DNA from: Bryobacterales bacterium
GTDB taxonomy: Bacteria; Acidobacteriota; Terriglobia; Bryobacterales; Bryobacteraceae
NCBI GenBank assembly: GCA_003135055.1
Contig: PLDF01000218.1
Span: forward strand, 1 to 38,351
Length of the DNA stretch: 38,351 nt
Direction of reading: 5' to 3'
The notes under the pieces were generated by a model. The model was not told the DNA's origin. It saw only the letters and a program-made list of their open reading frames with translations, and did no database searches. Positions 23,690-34,300 of this stretch are shown one piece after another. Numbering within the stretch: the stretch's first letter is position 1; every line of letters begins with the position of its first letter. The position numbers and the translations under genes were made by a program.

Positions 23690-24928
23690 TTAGTGGACCG
23701 TCCGCGTCTTGCGGTTCATATAATCCATCAACAGATATTGCCCCAGCGTATATGGCGTCGTGAAATACGCCTTGCCGCGGCAGATCTCCGTCACCTTCCG
23801 GACGAAATTCACCAGCCCGTAATCGCTCGCCAGCATGAACGTATTGATCAGAATCCCCTGCTTCTTGCAGCGATTCACTTCCTCCAGCGTACGGCTGATC
23901 ACCAGCGGATCGAGCCCGAAGGCGTTCTTGTACAAGCGTCCGTCCTCGAGCGTCAGGCAACTCGGCTTGCCGTCGGTGATCATTACGATCTGCCGCATGT
24001 CCTTGCGCTCCTGGCTCAACAGCCGCTGCGCCAGTATCAACCCGTCGCGCGTGTTGGTGTAGTAGGGACCCACCTGCACGCGCGCCAACTGGCTGATTTG
24101 CAGCTCTTCGGCGCTATCGTGGAACAGCACGCACCGCAGGCTGTCGCCCGGATACTGGGTCTTAATCAGGTGCGCCAGCGCCATGGCCACCTTCTTGGCG
24201 GGCGTGAAGCGGTCTTCGCCGTACAAGATCATGCTATGGCTGCAATCGAGCATTAGCACCGTCGCGCAGGAGCTCTGGTATTCGCACTGGTGCACGCGCA
24301 GGTCGGAATAGTCCATATCGAGCGGCACTTTCGCGCCCTCGCGCCGGATGGCCGAGAACAGCGTCTCGCTCACATCCAGGTTCAACATGTCGCCGAACTC
24401 GTAAGGCTTCGACGCCCCCGACGTTTCGATGCCCGTAGCCAGGTCGCGCGTATCGTGGCGTCCGAAGCTCGATTTCCCCAGCGAGCCCAGCAGGTCTTTC
24501 AACGTCTTGAAGCCCAGAAAATCGAGCGACTTGTCCGTCACCTCGAACTTTACCTTGGAGTCTCTGCCGCTGCCCACGCCGGCCGCCGGCGCTTGCGGCT
24601 CGCCCGGCTCTTCGATGGTGATCTGCCCTTCGTTGGCCATCTTCTGCACCAGGTTATCGAGCAGCTTATCCATCTGTTCCGGCGTCATGGCCTGAAGCCG
24701 CTCCATCATCTCCTGCAGACGGTCGTTGTCGAATAGCCGGCCCTGCTCCAGCGCCTGCAGGATGGCCAGCTTGAGATCTTCCAGGGTGTGCTCGTTCCGC
24801 TGGCTGAACGGCGAGTATTGCGTATTGAACCCGCTTTCCAGCAGAAAGTCCGAAAGCGCTTGCAGCAGCTCCTCCGCGCCGATGCCGAGGTCCTCTTCGG
24901 CGTACTTGGAATAGTGGACGTATTTCAT
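23690..24928 (-). CDS. VWA-domain protein, partner of the chelatase-like ATPase
   Basis: A 412-residue cytoplasmic protein with no signal peptide. The N-terminal ~190 residues are helical and acidic ([40 protein letters not shown]). A von Willebrand A domain follows with a metal site DCSHS (Asp228-Ser232), a Thr further on and ITDGKPS. Such proteins pair with MoxR/Mg-chelatase-type AAA+ ATPases, as ChlD does with ChlI, to remodel or insert metal into a target. The neighbouring upstream gene encodes such an ATPase, 135 bases away in the same direction. The target protein is not encoded here. Chlorophyll synthesis is unlikely, since no other pigment gene is near. Confidence 0.88.
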   Translation of the reverse strand: MKYVHYSKYAEEDLGIGAEELLQALSDFLLESGFNTQYSPFSQRNEHTLEDLKLAILQALEQGRLFDNDRLQEMMERLQAMTPEQMDKLLDNLVQKMANEGQITIEEPGEPQAPAAGVGSGRDSKVKFEVTDKSLDFLGFKTLKDLLGSLGKSSFGRHDTRDLATGIETSGASKPYEFGDMLNLDVSETLFSAIRREGAKVPLDMDYSDLRVHQCEYQSSCATVLMLDCSHSMILYGEDRFTPAKKVAMALAHLIKTQYPGDSLRCVLFHDSAEELQISQLARVQVGPYYTNTRDGLILAQRLLSQERKDMRQIVMITDGKPSCLTLEDGRLYKNAFGLDPLVISRTLEEVNRCKKQGILINTFMLASDYGLVNFVRKVTEICRGKAYFTTPYTLGQYLLMDYMNRKTRTVH

Positions 24929-24954
24929 GGAAGAAGTCTTTGAAAAAGTCTTTC

Positions 24955-25045
24955 GACGCAGAGGCGCTGAGACGCGGAGGAAAACGCAGAGAAAACTCTC
25001 AGATGCTTCTCTGCGCCGATCTCTGCGCCTCCGCGTCTCTGCGTC
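24955..25045. repeat. Element C palindrome between the ATPase and VWA genes
   Basis: Left arm GACGCAGAGGCGCTGAGACG and right arm ending CCTCCGCGTCTCTGCGTC are near-perfect inverted complements about 90 bases across, with inner CGCAGAGAAA/TTCTCTGCG. A half copy lies at 37068-37093. It separates two genes that otherwise look co-transcribed. Confidence 0.85.
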
Positions 25046-25063
25046 AAGTTCCCCGCCCCGCCC

Positions 25064-26485
25064 CTAGTTATACTGCCTTCTGAAGTTCGGCCGCTCGCCC
25101 TTGCTCTCTTTCTCTTCCCGCTCCCGCGGCTCCCTACGCTTCTCTTCCGCCCCGAATCCCCGCTCTTCGTTGCGGCTGATCCGCCGGTGCGCGTGCAGCC
25201 CTTCCAGCACGAACTCCGCCGCGGCCGCCCGCACCGCATCCGGCTCGTTCGCGCCGAGGCCCAGATTCTTCACCTTCTCCATCAAGCCCTGGATGCCGCT
25301 GAGCTGCTGCACCATGGTGGCGGAATCCACGTTCTCATCCAGCTTTAACGACCCGCCCAGGTCGAACCATTGCACAATCTGGGCTACGTTCGCGCCCTCG
25401 AAATAATGCGTGTAGACCTTCCCTACGGCCGTGCGGATCAATTCACGCGCTACCGCATCGCCGCCCTTCAGCTCGCCTTCGTATTCCAGCTCCAGCTTTC
25501 CGGTGATCGCGGGCAGCGCCGAATACAGGTCGAGCACGCGCGGCACGGCCATGCCTTCGTGCGCCCTGAGCGCGCGCCGCTCGGCGTTCGATACCACGTT
25601 CTCGAGCGCCGATATCGGCAGCCGCTGCGATACGCCCGAGCGTTTGTCGATGCGTTTATCCTCGCGCGCCAGGAACGCGATGTGCTCCACCACTTCCTTC
25701 ATGTAATCCGGCACGCGCACTTCCACCGGCGAGGGCCGCTTGAGCCACGATTCCTGGCCGGTGATGGCAATGCCCTCTTCGATTGTCGCCGGGTAATGCG
25801 TGCGAATCTCGCTGCCGATGCGGTCCTTCAGCGGCGTGATGATCTTGCCGCGCGCCGTGTAATCCTCCGGGTTCGCCGTGAACACCAGCATCAAGTCGAG
25901 CGGCATACGCACCGGGTAGCCCTTAATCTGCACGTCGCCTTCCTGCATGATGTTGAACAGGCCCACCTGAATCTTCCCCGCCAGGTCGGGCAGCTCGTTG
26001 ATGGCGAAAATGCCGCGGTTGGCGCGCGGCAGCAGCCCGTAATGCACCGTCAATTCATTGGAAATATCCTGCCCGCGCCGCGCCGCCTTGATCGGGTCGA
26101 TATCGCCGATCATATCCGCGATCGTCACATCCGGCGTCGCCAGTTTTTCCACGTAGCGTCGATCGCGATGCAGCCACGCGATGGGCGTCGCGGCATCCTG
26201 CTCGGCGATCAGATCGCGGCAGCGGCTGCAGACCGGCCGGTATGGATTGTCGTGAATCTCGCAGCCTTCCACGTAGGGCGTCCATTCGTCCAGCATCATG
26301 GTGAGCATGCGGATCAGCCGCGTTTTGGCCTGCCCGCGCAGGCCGAGAAGAATAAAATTATGGCGGGAAAGTATGGCGTTCACCATCTGCGGCACGACCG
26401 TGTCTTCGTAGCCCACGATTCCCGGAAACAACTCTTCGCCGCGCTGAATGCGGCAGATCAAATTATTGCGGAGCTCGTCCTTCAC
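25064..26485 (-). CDS. Mg-chelatase subunit I-like AAA+ ATPase
   Basis: About 473 residues. Walker A is GLRGQAKTR (the G-x-x-G-x-x-K-T pattern), Walker B is replaced by the typical IFAINELPDL of chelatase-type AAA+ proteins, and PVCSRCRDL between them gives a CxxC that may bind a metal. DYTARGKIITPLKDRIGSEI forms the sensor part. The C-terminus is very charged (EEKRREPREREEKESKGERP). The frame is open to ATG 26629, but that would leave only eight bases to the divergent lepB ATG, and the extra 48 residues look unlike protein; GTG 26485 (VKDELRNNLICR) is therefore favoured although no clear ribosome-binding site precedes it. Likely role: ATP-driven remodelling together with the VWA protein downstream. 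Confidence 0.88.
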   Translation of the reverse strand: MKDELRNNLICRIQRGEELFPGIVGYEDTVVPQMVNAILSRHNFILLGLRGQAKTRLIRMLTMMLDEWTPYVEGCEIHDNPYRPVCSRCRDLIAEQDAATPIAWLHRDRRYVEKLATPDVTIADMIGDIDPIKAARRGQDISNELTVHYGLLPRANRGIFAINELPDLAGKIQVGLFNIMQEGDVQIKGYPVRMPLDLMLVFTANPEDYTARGKIITPLKDRIGSEIRTHYPATIEEGIAITGQESWLKRPSPVEVRVPDYMKEVVEHIAFLAREDKRIDKRSGVSQRLPISALENVVSNAERRALRAHEGMAVPRVLDLYSALPAITGKLELEYEGELKGGDAVARELIRTAVGKVYTHYFEGANVAQIVQWFDLGGSLKLDENVDSATMVQQLSGIQGLMEKVKNLGLGANEPDAVRAAAAEFVLEGLHAHRRISRNEERGFGAEEKRREPREREEKESKGERPNFRRQYN

Positions 26486-26637
26486 GGACCGCTGGCCGAG
26501 CTTGGCTTCCGGGAAAGAGCTTTGGCGAAGAGCGCCGAGAGTGCAGGGCAAATCTGGAATGGCTCTGGGCAACGAATTCCCCCTTCTGTCCGCGATTGTA
26601 TCAGACGCGGCGAACCGGCCACGCTCCATTCGCTACA

Positions 26638-27435
26638 ATGGCTGCTGTGGAAACAACCGAGAAAAGCGTGGGCCGCGGTCTGTGGGGCCGCTACGGCGAA
26701 ATCACCCGCGATGTGAAGCGCGGATTCGTCGCGGAGTGGACAGTCACCATCGTTTTGCTGCTTTTCGCCACTACCACGCTGGTGCAGGCCTTTGTGATTC
26801 CCAGCGCCTCCATGGAAGACTCGCTGCTCATCGGCGATCATGTGCTGGTGGATAAGCTGGTATTCGCGCCCCCGGGCAAGCTTTCCCGGCACGTGCTGCC
26901 TTACCGGGAGGTCCGCCGCGGCGACATCATCGTGTTCCGCTACCCGCTCAATATCAAAGAGGATTACGTGAAGCGCGCCATCGGCGTCCCCGGCGACCAC
27001 ATCCGGCTGGTCAACAAACAGCTCATCCTCAACGGCCACGAGGTGAACGAGCCGTACGTCAAGCACCTGACGAGTTACATCGATAGCTACCGCGACAATT
27101 TTCCTTCGAACCCCAACCAGCCCGTCGGCCCGAGCGTCGCCGACATGCTGGAAAACCACGTGGTGAACGGCGACCTGGTGGTGCCGCCCGGCTTCATTTT
27201 CGCCATGGGCGACAACCGCGACGATTCGTCCGACAGCCGTTACTGGGGCTTCGTACCGCGTGAAAACATCGAAGGCACGCCGCTGGTAATTTACTGGTCG
27301 TTCGAAGCGCCAACGGCCGATCTGACCAACGGCAACATCGGCATCGACCACATCGTCGATGTGGTCACCCATTTTTTCACCAAGACCCGCTGGTCGCGCA
27401 CCTTCCGCCTGATCCACGGATACCCGCTGCATTAG
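26638..27435 (+). CDS. lepB: Signal peptidase I
   Basis: A 265-residue type I leader peptidase anchored by one N-terminal helix (TVTIVLLLFATTTLVQAFVI). The catalytic dyad is visible: Ser58 in PSASM and Lys112 in DYVKRAIGVPGD. Later boxes are present too: RRGDIIVFRYP, and MGDNRDDSSDSRYWGFVP near residue 190. It cleaves signal peptides of exported proteins at the outer face of the inner membrane; many exported proteins in this window would need such an activity. The start is ATG 26638; GTG 26647 is a possible alternative and no strong ribosome-binding site decides. The C-terminus includes an extra ~40 residues after the last box. Confidence 0.95.
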   Translation: MAAVETTEKSVGRGLWGRYGEITRDVKRGFVAEWTVTIVLLLFATTTLVQAFVIPSASMEDSLLIGDHVLVDKLVFAPPGKLSRHVLPYREVRRGDIIVFRYPLNIKEDYVKRAIGVPGDHIRLVNKQLILNGHEVNEPYVKHLTSYIDSYRDNFPSNPNQPVGPSVADMLENHVVNGDLVVPPGFIFAMGDNRDDSSDSRYWGFVPRENIEGTPLVIYWSFEAPTADLTNGNIGIDHIVDVVTHFFTKTRWSRTFRLIHGYPLH

Positions 27436-27465
27436 CGGGACCGCCAATCCCGGCTGTAACCAGCT

Positions 27466-27589
27466 CCAGGCGCTCATGCTGCCTCATCAGCAGCTCGAAA
27501 GCGTCCGGATCGCCGGCGCGCGCGGCTGCGACGGTATCCCGGCGCTCATCCGGTCCATCCATCGCCGCCACCGCCGCCATCAGCGCCAT
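27466..27589 (-). pseudogene. N-terminal remnant of an ECF-type sigma factor
   Basis: On the minus strand a frame reads AARAGDPDAFELLMRQHERL, the usual start of region 2 of ECF sigma factors. It then runs into sequence related to element A (CAGCCGGGATTGGCGGTCCC, forward 27440-27459) and stops. Regions 2.2 to 4 are missing. It occupies the gap between lepB and the decarboxylase gene. Confidence 0.65.
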
Positions 27590-27686
27590 CTACTCAAGGA
27601 AACTGCGGCGGCGAAAGTGTGCATATCATTTTGCTTGAGGGGCGATTCGCCCCTTACGGTCGCGGCTCTGTAACGTTTGCTTAGCT

Positions 27687-29117
27687 ATGCCGGATAAACT
27701 TGCTCTCCCGCCCGAGGATTTCAGCCGCTTGGCCCAGCTTGGCGTCGATTTCGTGGCCGAATACTACGGTTCGCTGGCCTATCAGCCGGTCTTCGTTCCC
27801 TCGACGGCCGAAGCCATCCGCAAGTTAGTGGAGGAGCCGCTGCCGCAATCCGGAGCCGCGTTTCCCGAGCTGCTTGGCGTGATCCGCGACGTGGTTTCGC
27901 GCTACAACCGCCACAGCGCCCATCCGCGCTGCTTCGGCTACATCTGTTCGCCCGGAGCGCCCATCACCGCCATCAGCCACATGATCGCCGCGGCCCTCAA
28001 TATCAACCTTACGTGCTGGCGATCGGCGCCCTCGGGAACCGAAATCGAGCACGTGGCCGTCAACTGGCTGAAGGAAATGCTGGGCTATCCGGCGGATGCC
28101 GCGGGCCTGCTGGTGAGCGGCGGCTCCATGGCTAATTTCGCCGCGCTCGCGGCGGCCCGTAGCGCCAAAGCGCCTGGCAACGCGGTTCGCGACGGCATGT
28201 CCGCGGGACCGCGCATGTGCGCCTACGTTTCCGAAGAGGGACATTTTTCGATCGCCAAGGCTGCAGGGATGCTCGGCATGGGCGAACAGAGCGTCCGGCA
28301 AATCAAAACGGACGGCAAGCTCCGCATCGATCTCGCCGATCTGGAGAGCCGCGTGCAACAAGATCGCGCCGCCGGCCATCTGCCCTTCTGCGTCGTCGCC
28401 AACGCCGGAACCACCGCGACCGGCGCCTTCGACCCGCTGGGCGATCTCGCCGATTTCGCGCGCCGCCACAACCTTTGGCTGCACGTCGACGCCGCGTATG
28501 GAGGCTTCGCGGCGCTGGCTCCCGCGGCGCGCCACCTCTTCGCATGCATTGCCGAAGCCGATTCCGTGGCGCTCGACCCGCACAAGTGGCTCTACGGCCC
28601 CATGGGTTGCGGCTGCGTGCTTTACAAAGATCCCGAGACCGCGCGCGCCGCTTTCAGCCACGATGCGGAGTACACGCGCCGCATCGGCCTGGTGCGCGAC
28701 GAAGCCTTCGCCTTCTGGGATTACGGACCGGAGCTCAGCCGGCCATTCCGCGCGCTCGATCTGTGGCTGCTGATCAAGTATGTGGGCGCCGCGGCGCTCG
28801 CCGAGGCCGTGGAGAGCAACATCGCCTGTGCGAAGCATCTGGAGAAACTGGTCGAGAATAGCGACGATTTCGAAATGCTGGCGACGGTTGAGCTATCCAT
28901 CTTCTGCTTCCGCTATAGGCCGCGGGGGTTCAAGGGCGACCTTGATGCGCTCAACGAACAGACTCTGGTCCGCCTGCAGCGCGATGGCAGCAGCTACGTG
29001 TCGAACGCCAGAATCCGCGGCCAGTTCGCGCTAAGAGGCTGCGTGCTGAATTACCGCACGACCATGGACGACATGCAAACGCTGCTGGACGATGTACGGC
29101 GGGTGTGTCTTGTTTAG
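27687..29117 (+). CDS. Group II PLP-dependent decarboxylase (aromatic-amino-acid type)
   Basis: A 476-residue enzyme of the aromatic-L-amino-acid/tyrosine/glutamate decarboxylase group. Landmarks are HPRCFGYICSPGAP, GLLVSGGSMANFAAL, the cofactor-stacking region ANAGTTATGAFDPL, HVDAAYGGFA with the pyridine-binding Asp, and DPHKWLYGPMGCG with Lys300 as Schiff-base lysine. The length is normal. Substrates in the group include tyrosine, phenylalanine, tryptophan, DOPA and related acids, and cannot be fixed here; some members are aldehyde synthases. Its neighbours are unrelated, so it appears to be a single transcription unit. The start ATG 27687 gives a standard N-terminus (LPPEDFSRLAQLGVDFVAEYY). 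Confidence 0.92.
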   Translation: MPDKLALPPEDFSRLAQLGVDFVAEYYGSLAYQPVFVPSTAEAIRKLVEEPLPQSGAAFPELLGVIRDVVSRYNRHSAHPRCFGYICSPGAPITAISHMIAAALNINLTCWRSAPSGTEIEHVAVNWLKEMLGYPADAAGLLVSGGSMANFAALAAARSAKAPGNAVRDGMSAGPRMCAYVSEEGHFSIAKAAGMLGMGEQSVRQIKTDGKLRIDLADLESRVQQDRAAGHLPFCVVANAGTTATGAFDPLGDLADFARRHNLWLHVDAAYGGFAALAPAARHLFACIAEADSVALDPHKWLYGPMGCGCVLYKDPETARAAFSHDAEYTRRIGLVRDEAFAFWDYGPELSRPFRALDLWLLIKYVGAAALAEAVESNIACAKHLEKLVENSDDFEMLATVELSIFCFRYRPRGFKGDLDALNEQTLVRLQRDGSSYVSNARIRGQFALRGCVLNYRTTMDDMQTLLDDVRRVCLV

Positions 29118-29300
29118 GACTGTCAAATTACGCCGGCATTTCGACGTGGCCCACGCAAGCATGCGACGCTCTGTTGCGTCGCACTCATGCGACGGTCTGT
29201 CGTGTGCCGTGTCGAGACTAGGCTAGACCCGTGTTGGCTCGGGGCCGAAGCGCGTTCATACGGGCGTCTCTGGCGGCGGAAACCGGCGTATCGCCAGGTG

Positions 29301-29349
29301 AAGAGAGCCGGCTGAAAGCCGGCTGCAGCCAGGATTGGCTGCCCCACAA
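29301..29349 (-). repeat. Element A copy (left half, reversed)
   Basis: On the minus strand it starts TTGTGGGGCAGCCAATCC and includes the perfect dyad AGCCGGC-TTTC-AGCCGGCT, ending in CTCTTC. It lies in the 246-bp gap after the decarboxylase gene, which also contains repeated TGCGACG motifs (29159-29205) and no gene. Confidence 0.8.
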
Positions 29350-29363
29350 AGCGCATCGGGGAA

Positions 29364-30968
29364 TTACTGAATCGCGGCGATCGCGCCGCTCGTGATAAAC
29401 GCGCTGAAGATGCCTACATCGATGCCCGGCGAGCCAGTCGCGGTGAAATAAGGATTCAGAGGAACCCCGGCGATCTGAATGCTGACTCCTGGCGTGCCTG
29501 GAGTTCCAAAACCATTGGCGGGAAGCAGGCTGAGAATCGAGGACGGTATCGTGAACTGGCCCGCCGAAGCATTTGCGTTGCACACGAACTCGACGTATGA
29601 GTTCGTCGACGAAGTCACGGCAACGCCGGTGTAACCGATGATGGACACCACTGAGAAGCCGGCGCTGCCGGTCCAGGCGAGAGTCAGATCCTGCGTGCGA
29701 GTGACACGGGCCGGGATGTTGGTGGGGACGACGTTGGGTGGAAGCGTCACGGTCCAGGTGAACGGCCCCACGGCGCCGCCGCCTTGGCCGTCTCCCACCG
29801 TGTAGTTTCCGGGGGCCAGATATACGGGAGCGCCTGTGGCCAGCGTGGCCGGATAAGAGCCGATAGAAGTGTCCGTGATGGTCCGGTTTCCGTTAGGTCC
29901 GGTAATCAGCAACTGCGGGCCGGCATTCAGATAGGGCGGCTGAATCGGATCGGTGACGTCCAATGAGCCGGCCAGAGTTTCGTAGGCGACGCAACTGCCA
30001 ATTGACGGACCCGTGCTGCCTCCGTAGGATCGGATGAGGCTGTTGAGATCGAAGCTCTCGAAGCTCGCAGTCAGCCTATCGTCCCCGCCCGCGACACGGC
30101 TAAGCAGTACGTACCCGGCGTTGAGCGAGCCAGTCGCGACCGCTTTCTGCAAATTGGCCGCCGTAAGTCCATTGTAAGTGTCGCCACAGGTGGTTTGCCC
30201 GGCTGGGGCTATGGATATAGTAGTTATATTGCCGACCACTCCCTTGACTATGACGGCAACCGATGTCTTGCATCCGCCGACTCCGGCCGGAACGACGAAG
30301 TTGATCTGATCGAGCCCAGGCGAGCTGCCTCGCCCGCCGTAGAGTACCGACGCCGCCTGGCCTTCGACCAGGACCTGAACTCCAGTGCCCAGGTCGATCT
30401 GCTGGGGCGGCTCGGTTTCGTTGCCGGTCACCGCGCCCAGGCCGCTGCCCCACAGGATCAAGGTGTCGCCAGGATGGGCGGCGTTGATCATTGTGATCGG
30501 ATTGTAGAAGACATCGGTGAAGACTCCGGGACCGGTGCCGCCCTCATTCAGCGTAAACGTGCCGAAGTCCGCCGCTAAAACCTGGATCGCAATCGAGCTC
30601 TTCGCGCCCTGATAGGTAAGCGTTAGCGTCCCGCTTCCTATGGGCGTAGCCGACGGAAGAATCGCGGCCGCCTGCGTGGCGAGCGTGTAGATCATGATAC
30701 ATGTTTCGGTCACTGCGCCGACCGTCACCTGCACTGTGGTTCCCGCCAGCCCCTGCGTGGCAGGCAATGGATAGCTCTGAACCTGTTGCAAAGTGGAAGG
30801 GCCGAGTCCGGTTCCAGTAACCGTGAAGATAGCGCCTTGCGCAACCCCGGAATTGGGCAGGGAAACCGGAATCCAACTGGCGGCGTTATAGACTGCCGCG
30901 ATGGCCGGGGCGGCAGCCAAGGCGGCTGCATAGCCGAAAGAGAGAGCGATGATACGAAGCAGACGCAC
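29364..30968 (-). CDS. Secreted TIGR03437-type protein
   Basis: A 534-residue exported protein. The start is GTG 30968 with AGGAGG five bases ahead, an unusually strong site for this window, and a signal peptide (RLLRIIALSFGYAAALAAAPAIA). The mature protein begins VYNAASWIPVSLPNSGVAQGAIFTV and continues GTGLGP, then later INAAHPGDTLILWGSGLGAVTG and LDQINFVVPAG. These are the two halves of the TIGR03437 domain, a family first described from Solibacter; the usual role is unknown. The C-terminal half is beta-rich without known motifs. It may be a surface or cell-matrix protein. The two BNR/sortilin proteins are exported too, but no functional link is shown. Confidence 0.85.
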   Translation of the reverse strand: MRLLRIIALSFGYAAALAAAPAIAAVYNAASWIPVSLPNSGVAQGAIFTVTGTGLGPSTLQQVQSYPLPATQGLAGTTVQVTVGAVTETCIMIYTLATQAAAILPSATPIGSGTLTLTYQGAKSSIAIQVLAADFGTFTLNEGGTGPGVFTDVFYNPITMINAAHPGDTLILWGSGLGAVTGNETEPPQQIDLGTGVQVLVEGQAASVLYGGRGSSPGLDQINFVVPAGVGGCKTSVAVIVKGVVGNITTISIAPAGQTTCGDTYNGLTAANLQKAVATGSLNAGYVLLSRVAGGDDRLTASFESFDLNSLIRSYGGSTGPSIGSCVAYETLAGSLDVTDPIQPPYLNAGPQLLITGPNGNRTITDTSIGSYPATLATGAPVYLAPGNYTVGDGQGGGAVGPFTWTVTLPPNVVPTNIPARVTRTQDLTLAWTGSAGFSVVSIIGYTGVAVTSSTNSYVEFVCNANASAGQFTIPSSILSLLPANGFGTPGTPGVSIQIAGVPLNPYFTATGSPGIDVGIFSAFITSGAIAAIQ

Positions 30969-31322
30969 GGTTCCTCCTAATCGATCGTTTTCAGACGGTC
31001 TGACAGCCGCGGAAAACGTCTCAGTTTTGTTTCATCTTAGCAAAACGATTCCGGCGGACGAACGCAGTGCACAGCAATCCGCAGATCGTGGCGGCGCCAT
31101 ACTTGACGCAACACTACTGTTATAGCCTTAAAAATCCTTAAACATGAACAGCGCAAGGGCGGCCAGGTAATAGCTTCTGCAGGCTGGCCGATATCCCTTG
31201 CTGGCTTGAACGGACGCTTGCGCGTGTTACTTAACGTACGAGAAGATTTTCGGCCCAACGGCCAAGCGCTCGGCGCGGCTTGGGACTTCGCAGGCCATGG
31301 GCCCGCGCCACTGGGACCGGGG
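30969..31322. other. Gene-free stretch upstream of the TIGR03437-type gene
   Basis: It contains CGTTTTC (30986-30992) and its inverse GAAAACG (31012-31018), a possible leader hairpin or operator for the minus-strand gene, and a CCTTAAA direct repeat near 31126-31143. No gene is seen. Confidence 0.4.
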
Positions 31323-34300
31323 TCAGAATAGCGGGCCTAGGGAAAGCTTTTTGAAGCCTTGCAGGCGCGGGGGATCGCCGCCGGATTGCTGCTGCGCTTG
31401 AGACTTGCTCCACTCCTCTTCCGGTATCATGCGCAGCGGCGCCAGCTTTTTCGACACAAGGCTGGAGTTGAGCGCCGGCAGACGCCGGGCGGCGTGGCCG
31501 GTAAACTCGCGGATCACGTCTTCCAACTCGCGGCCCAGGGCGTCAGCCCGCGCTACCTGCTGGTTGGTTGGCCGCCCTTCATATCCATTTACGTCGCCGT
31601 AGAGACCGGCTAGAAACTCGCGGAGTCTCTCTTCGCCGGTGATCATTCCACCCTCTTTAGTAGCTACAATCTTGGAGCGGATCTGGTCCATGTCACCGGA
31701 TAACTGCTGCAATTGCTGCCGCAGCGGATCGCCCTGCGGAAGGCTCGCGCCGCGCGCCGCGGCCGTATCCCGGATGCCGATGATGGCGTCCACCGCCCAA
31801 CTCATGTGGTTCAGCATGTCTCCCAAACGGCTGACCAAGGCGAATTGCGCCTTGCGGTCGTCGAGTGAGTAAGTGGCGCGCGGGTCCAGGATAACATTCA
31901 ATTGAGTGGAGTAAGTCTTGTCTCCCTTAGTCATCTTAACGGTGTAGACGCCGGGGAGCACGCGCGGTCCCAATGCCGCGCCGAACATGGCGCTGGCGGC
32001 CGGAGGGACTTGCGGCGGCTTCAGGTGCATCGACCAGGCGGCCCGATTGACGCCGCGATGCTTGCTGCTGGCCACCGTATCCACCAGCTTGCCTTGCGCA
32101 TCGAAGATCTGAATTTTCAAGTCGCCAAAGATATGACGGGTACGCTGGTAATACGGAATGAATGCGTCAGTGGGACGGTTGGGGCCGCTATAGGTTGCAT
32201 CGCCCTCCGACCAGCCGCCGTATGTCTCCATCCACTGCGCGGCGGCGGGGACCGGCAGGAAGCCGGCTTCCTCGGACATCAGCGCCGGAGTAAGTGCGCG
32301 CAAGCCCGAGATATCGTCGATAATCCAGATGCCGCGCCCGTGCGTGGCCAGAATCAGATCGGATGTACGAGGGTGCACCACCAGGTCGCGCACGGCTACC
32401 GCGGGAAAGTCGCTGCCTTTGAATTGCGCCCAACGCTGGCCGCCATCGGCGCTGATCCACAGGCCGAATTCGGTTCCCAGGAAAAGCAGGTTGGCGTCGA
32501 CGGTGTCCTCCTTGATCACGTGGGCGTAGCCGCGCACTCCGCTGGGCGCGGTGGAAAGCTGAGTCCAAGAATTGCCGAAATCCGCGGTTTTGAACACGTA
32601 AGGCTGCATATCGCCGGCCATGTGGCGGTCCAGCGCGACGTAGGCCGTGCCTTCCGTTGCGCGGCTGGCCTCGACCCACGAAACCCATGCGCCGCGGGCG
32701 GGTCCTGGGACATTACCGGCCACGTTGGTCCACGTCTTGCCTCCATCGCGCGTGATCTGCAGGCAGCCATCGTCGGTGCCCGCCCAGATTACTTGCCCAT
32801 TACGCGGCGATTCGGAAATGGAGTAGATGGTGGTGTTCATTTCGGCGGACGAGTTATCGACGGTGACGCCGCCGGATTCCTCCTGCTTCTGTTTTTCGGG
32901 GTCGTTAGTGGAAAGGTCGGGAGAGATCCGCTCCCACGATTGCCCGTGGTCGCGCGAGCGGAACAGGAACTGCGCGCCGATATAGATCGTGCCCTTTTCA
33001 TTGGGACTCATCTGGATGGGAGTGTTCCAGTTGAAACGCAGTTTTTTCTCGCCGTATAAGGCATAGGGCTTGATGGCACGGGTCTCATGCGTCACGCGGT
33101 TGACACGGCCGATCTCGCCGCCCTGCGCTTCGGCGTATATGTAGGCCGGGTCGGACGGGTCTTCCCAGGTCCAGAAACCGTCGCCGCCAAACATGTTTTC
33201 CCAGCGCGAGTTAGTTACGCCGCCGGGATAGGAGGAATCGCCGACCCAGGAACTGTTATCCTGCAAACCGCCGTAGACATGGTAGGGCTCGGCCATGTCC
33301 ACGCTGACGTGATAGAACTGCGACACGGGCAGATTCATGAGGTGTTCCCAGCGCGTGCCGCCATCCTGACTGCGCCACAGGCCGCCATCGTCGCAGGCGA
33401 AGACCGAATTGGGATTGCCGGCGTCGATCCACACATCGTGAAAATCGCCGTGCGCGGAGTTCGAAACCGGACTGAAGCTCTTACCGCCGTTCACGCTGAG
33501 CAGCAAGACCCCGTCCACTTTGAAGACTTTGCTCTCGTCTTTGGGATCGACAATCAGATTGGCGAAATAGAAGGGACGCCACACCATGTACTGACTCGCG
33601 TCGAGGCGAACCCAGCTCTTACCCGAGTCATCGGAGCGATAGAGCGCGCTGCTCTTCGATTCGATCATGGCATAGACCACCTGCGGCTTGGATGGCGCCA
33701 CGGCCAGCGCGATGCGGCCGTATGGCTTCTCCGGAAGGCCTTTGGCATTGGCCGCGGTGAGCTCAGTCCAATGATCGCCGCCGTCGGTGGATTGGTAGAG
33801 CCCGCTGCCGGGGCCGCCGGAGCGGAACGTCCACGCCTGGCGGCGGAAATCCCACAGCGACGCGTAGATAGTCTTGGGATTTTGCGGACTCGTTGCGAGC
33901 ATGGCGCAACCGGTAGAACCATTCTGGCCCGCCAGCACCTGTCTCCAAGTCTTGCCGCCATCGCTGGTTTTGTAGACGCCGCGCTCGGCGTTGTCACTCC
34001 ACAAATGGCCGGTGGCGCAGGCATAGACGGTGTCGCTGTCGGCGGGATCGACCAGGATTTTCGCGATGTGCTCGGAATCCTTGAGCCCCATGTTGGTCCA
34101 ATTTTCGCCGCCATCGACGGATTTGTAGATGCCATCGCCGATGGAAACGCTGTTGCGCAGCCAGCTCTCGCCGGTCCCGACCCAGACATTTTTGGGGTTG
34201 TGCGCATCGATGGCGACGGCGCCGATGGATTGGACGGCGGGCGCGTTGAACACCGGCTTGAAGGTAGTGCCACCGTTGATCGATTTCCAAACGCCGCCGC

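Noticed and set aside
25370..26716. 448-codon open frame on the + strand
   Set aside because: It is antisense to the chelatase-like ATPase, His/Arg-rich, with no recognisable domain, and an artefact of high GC; the minus-strand frame has clear AAA+ motifs.
31902..33059. 385-codon open frame on the + strand
   Set aside because: Antisense to the same BNR/sortilin gene and without protein-like features.
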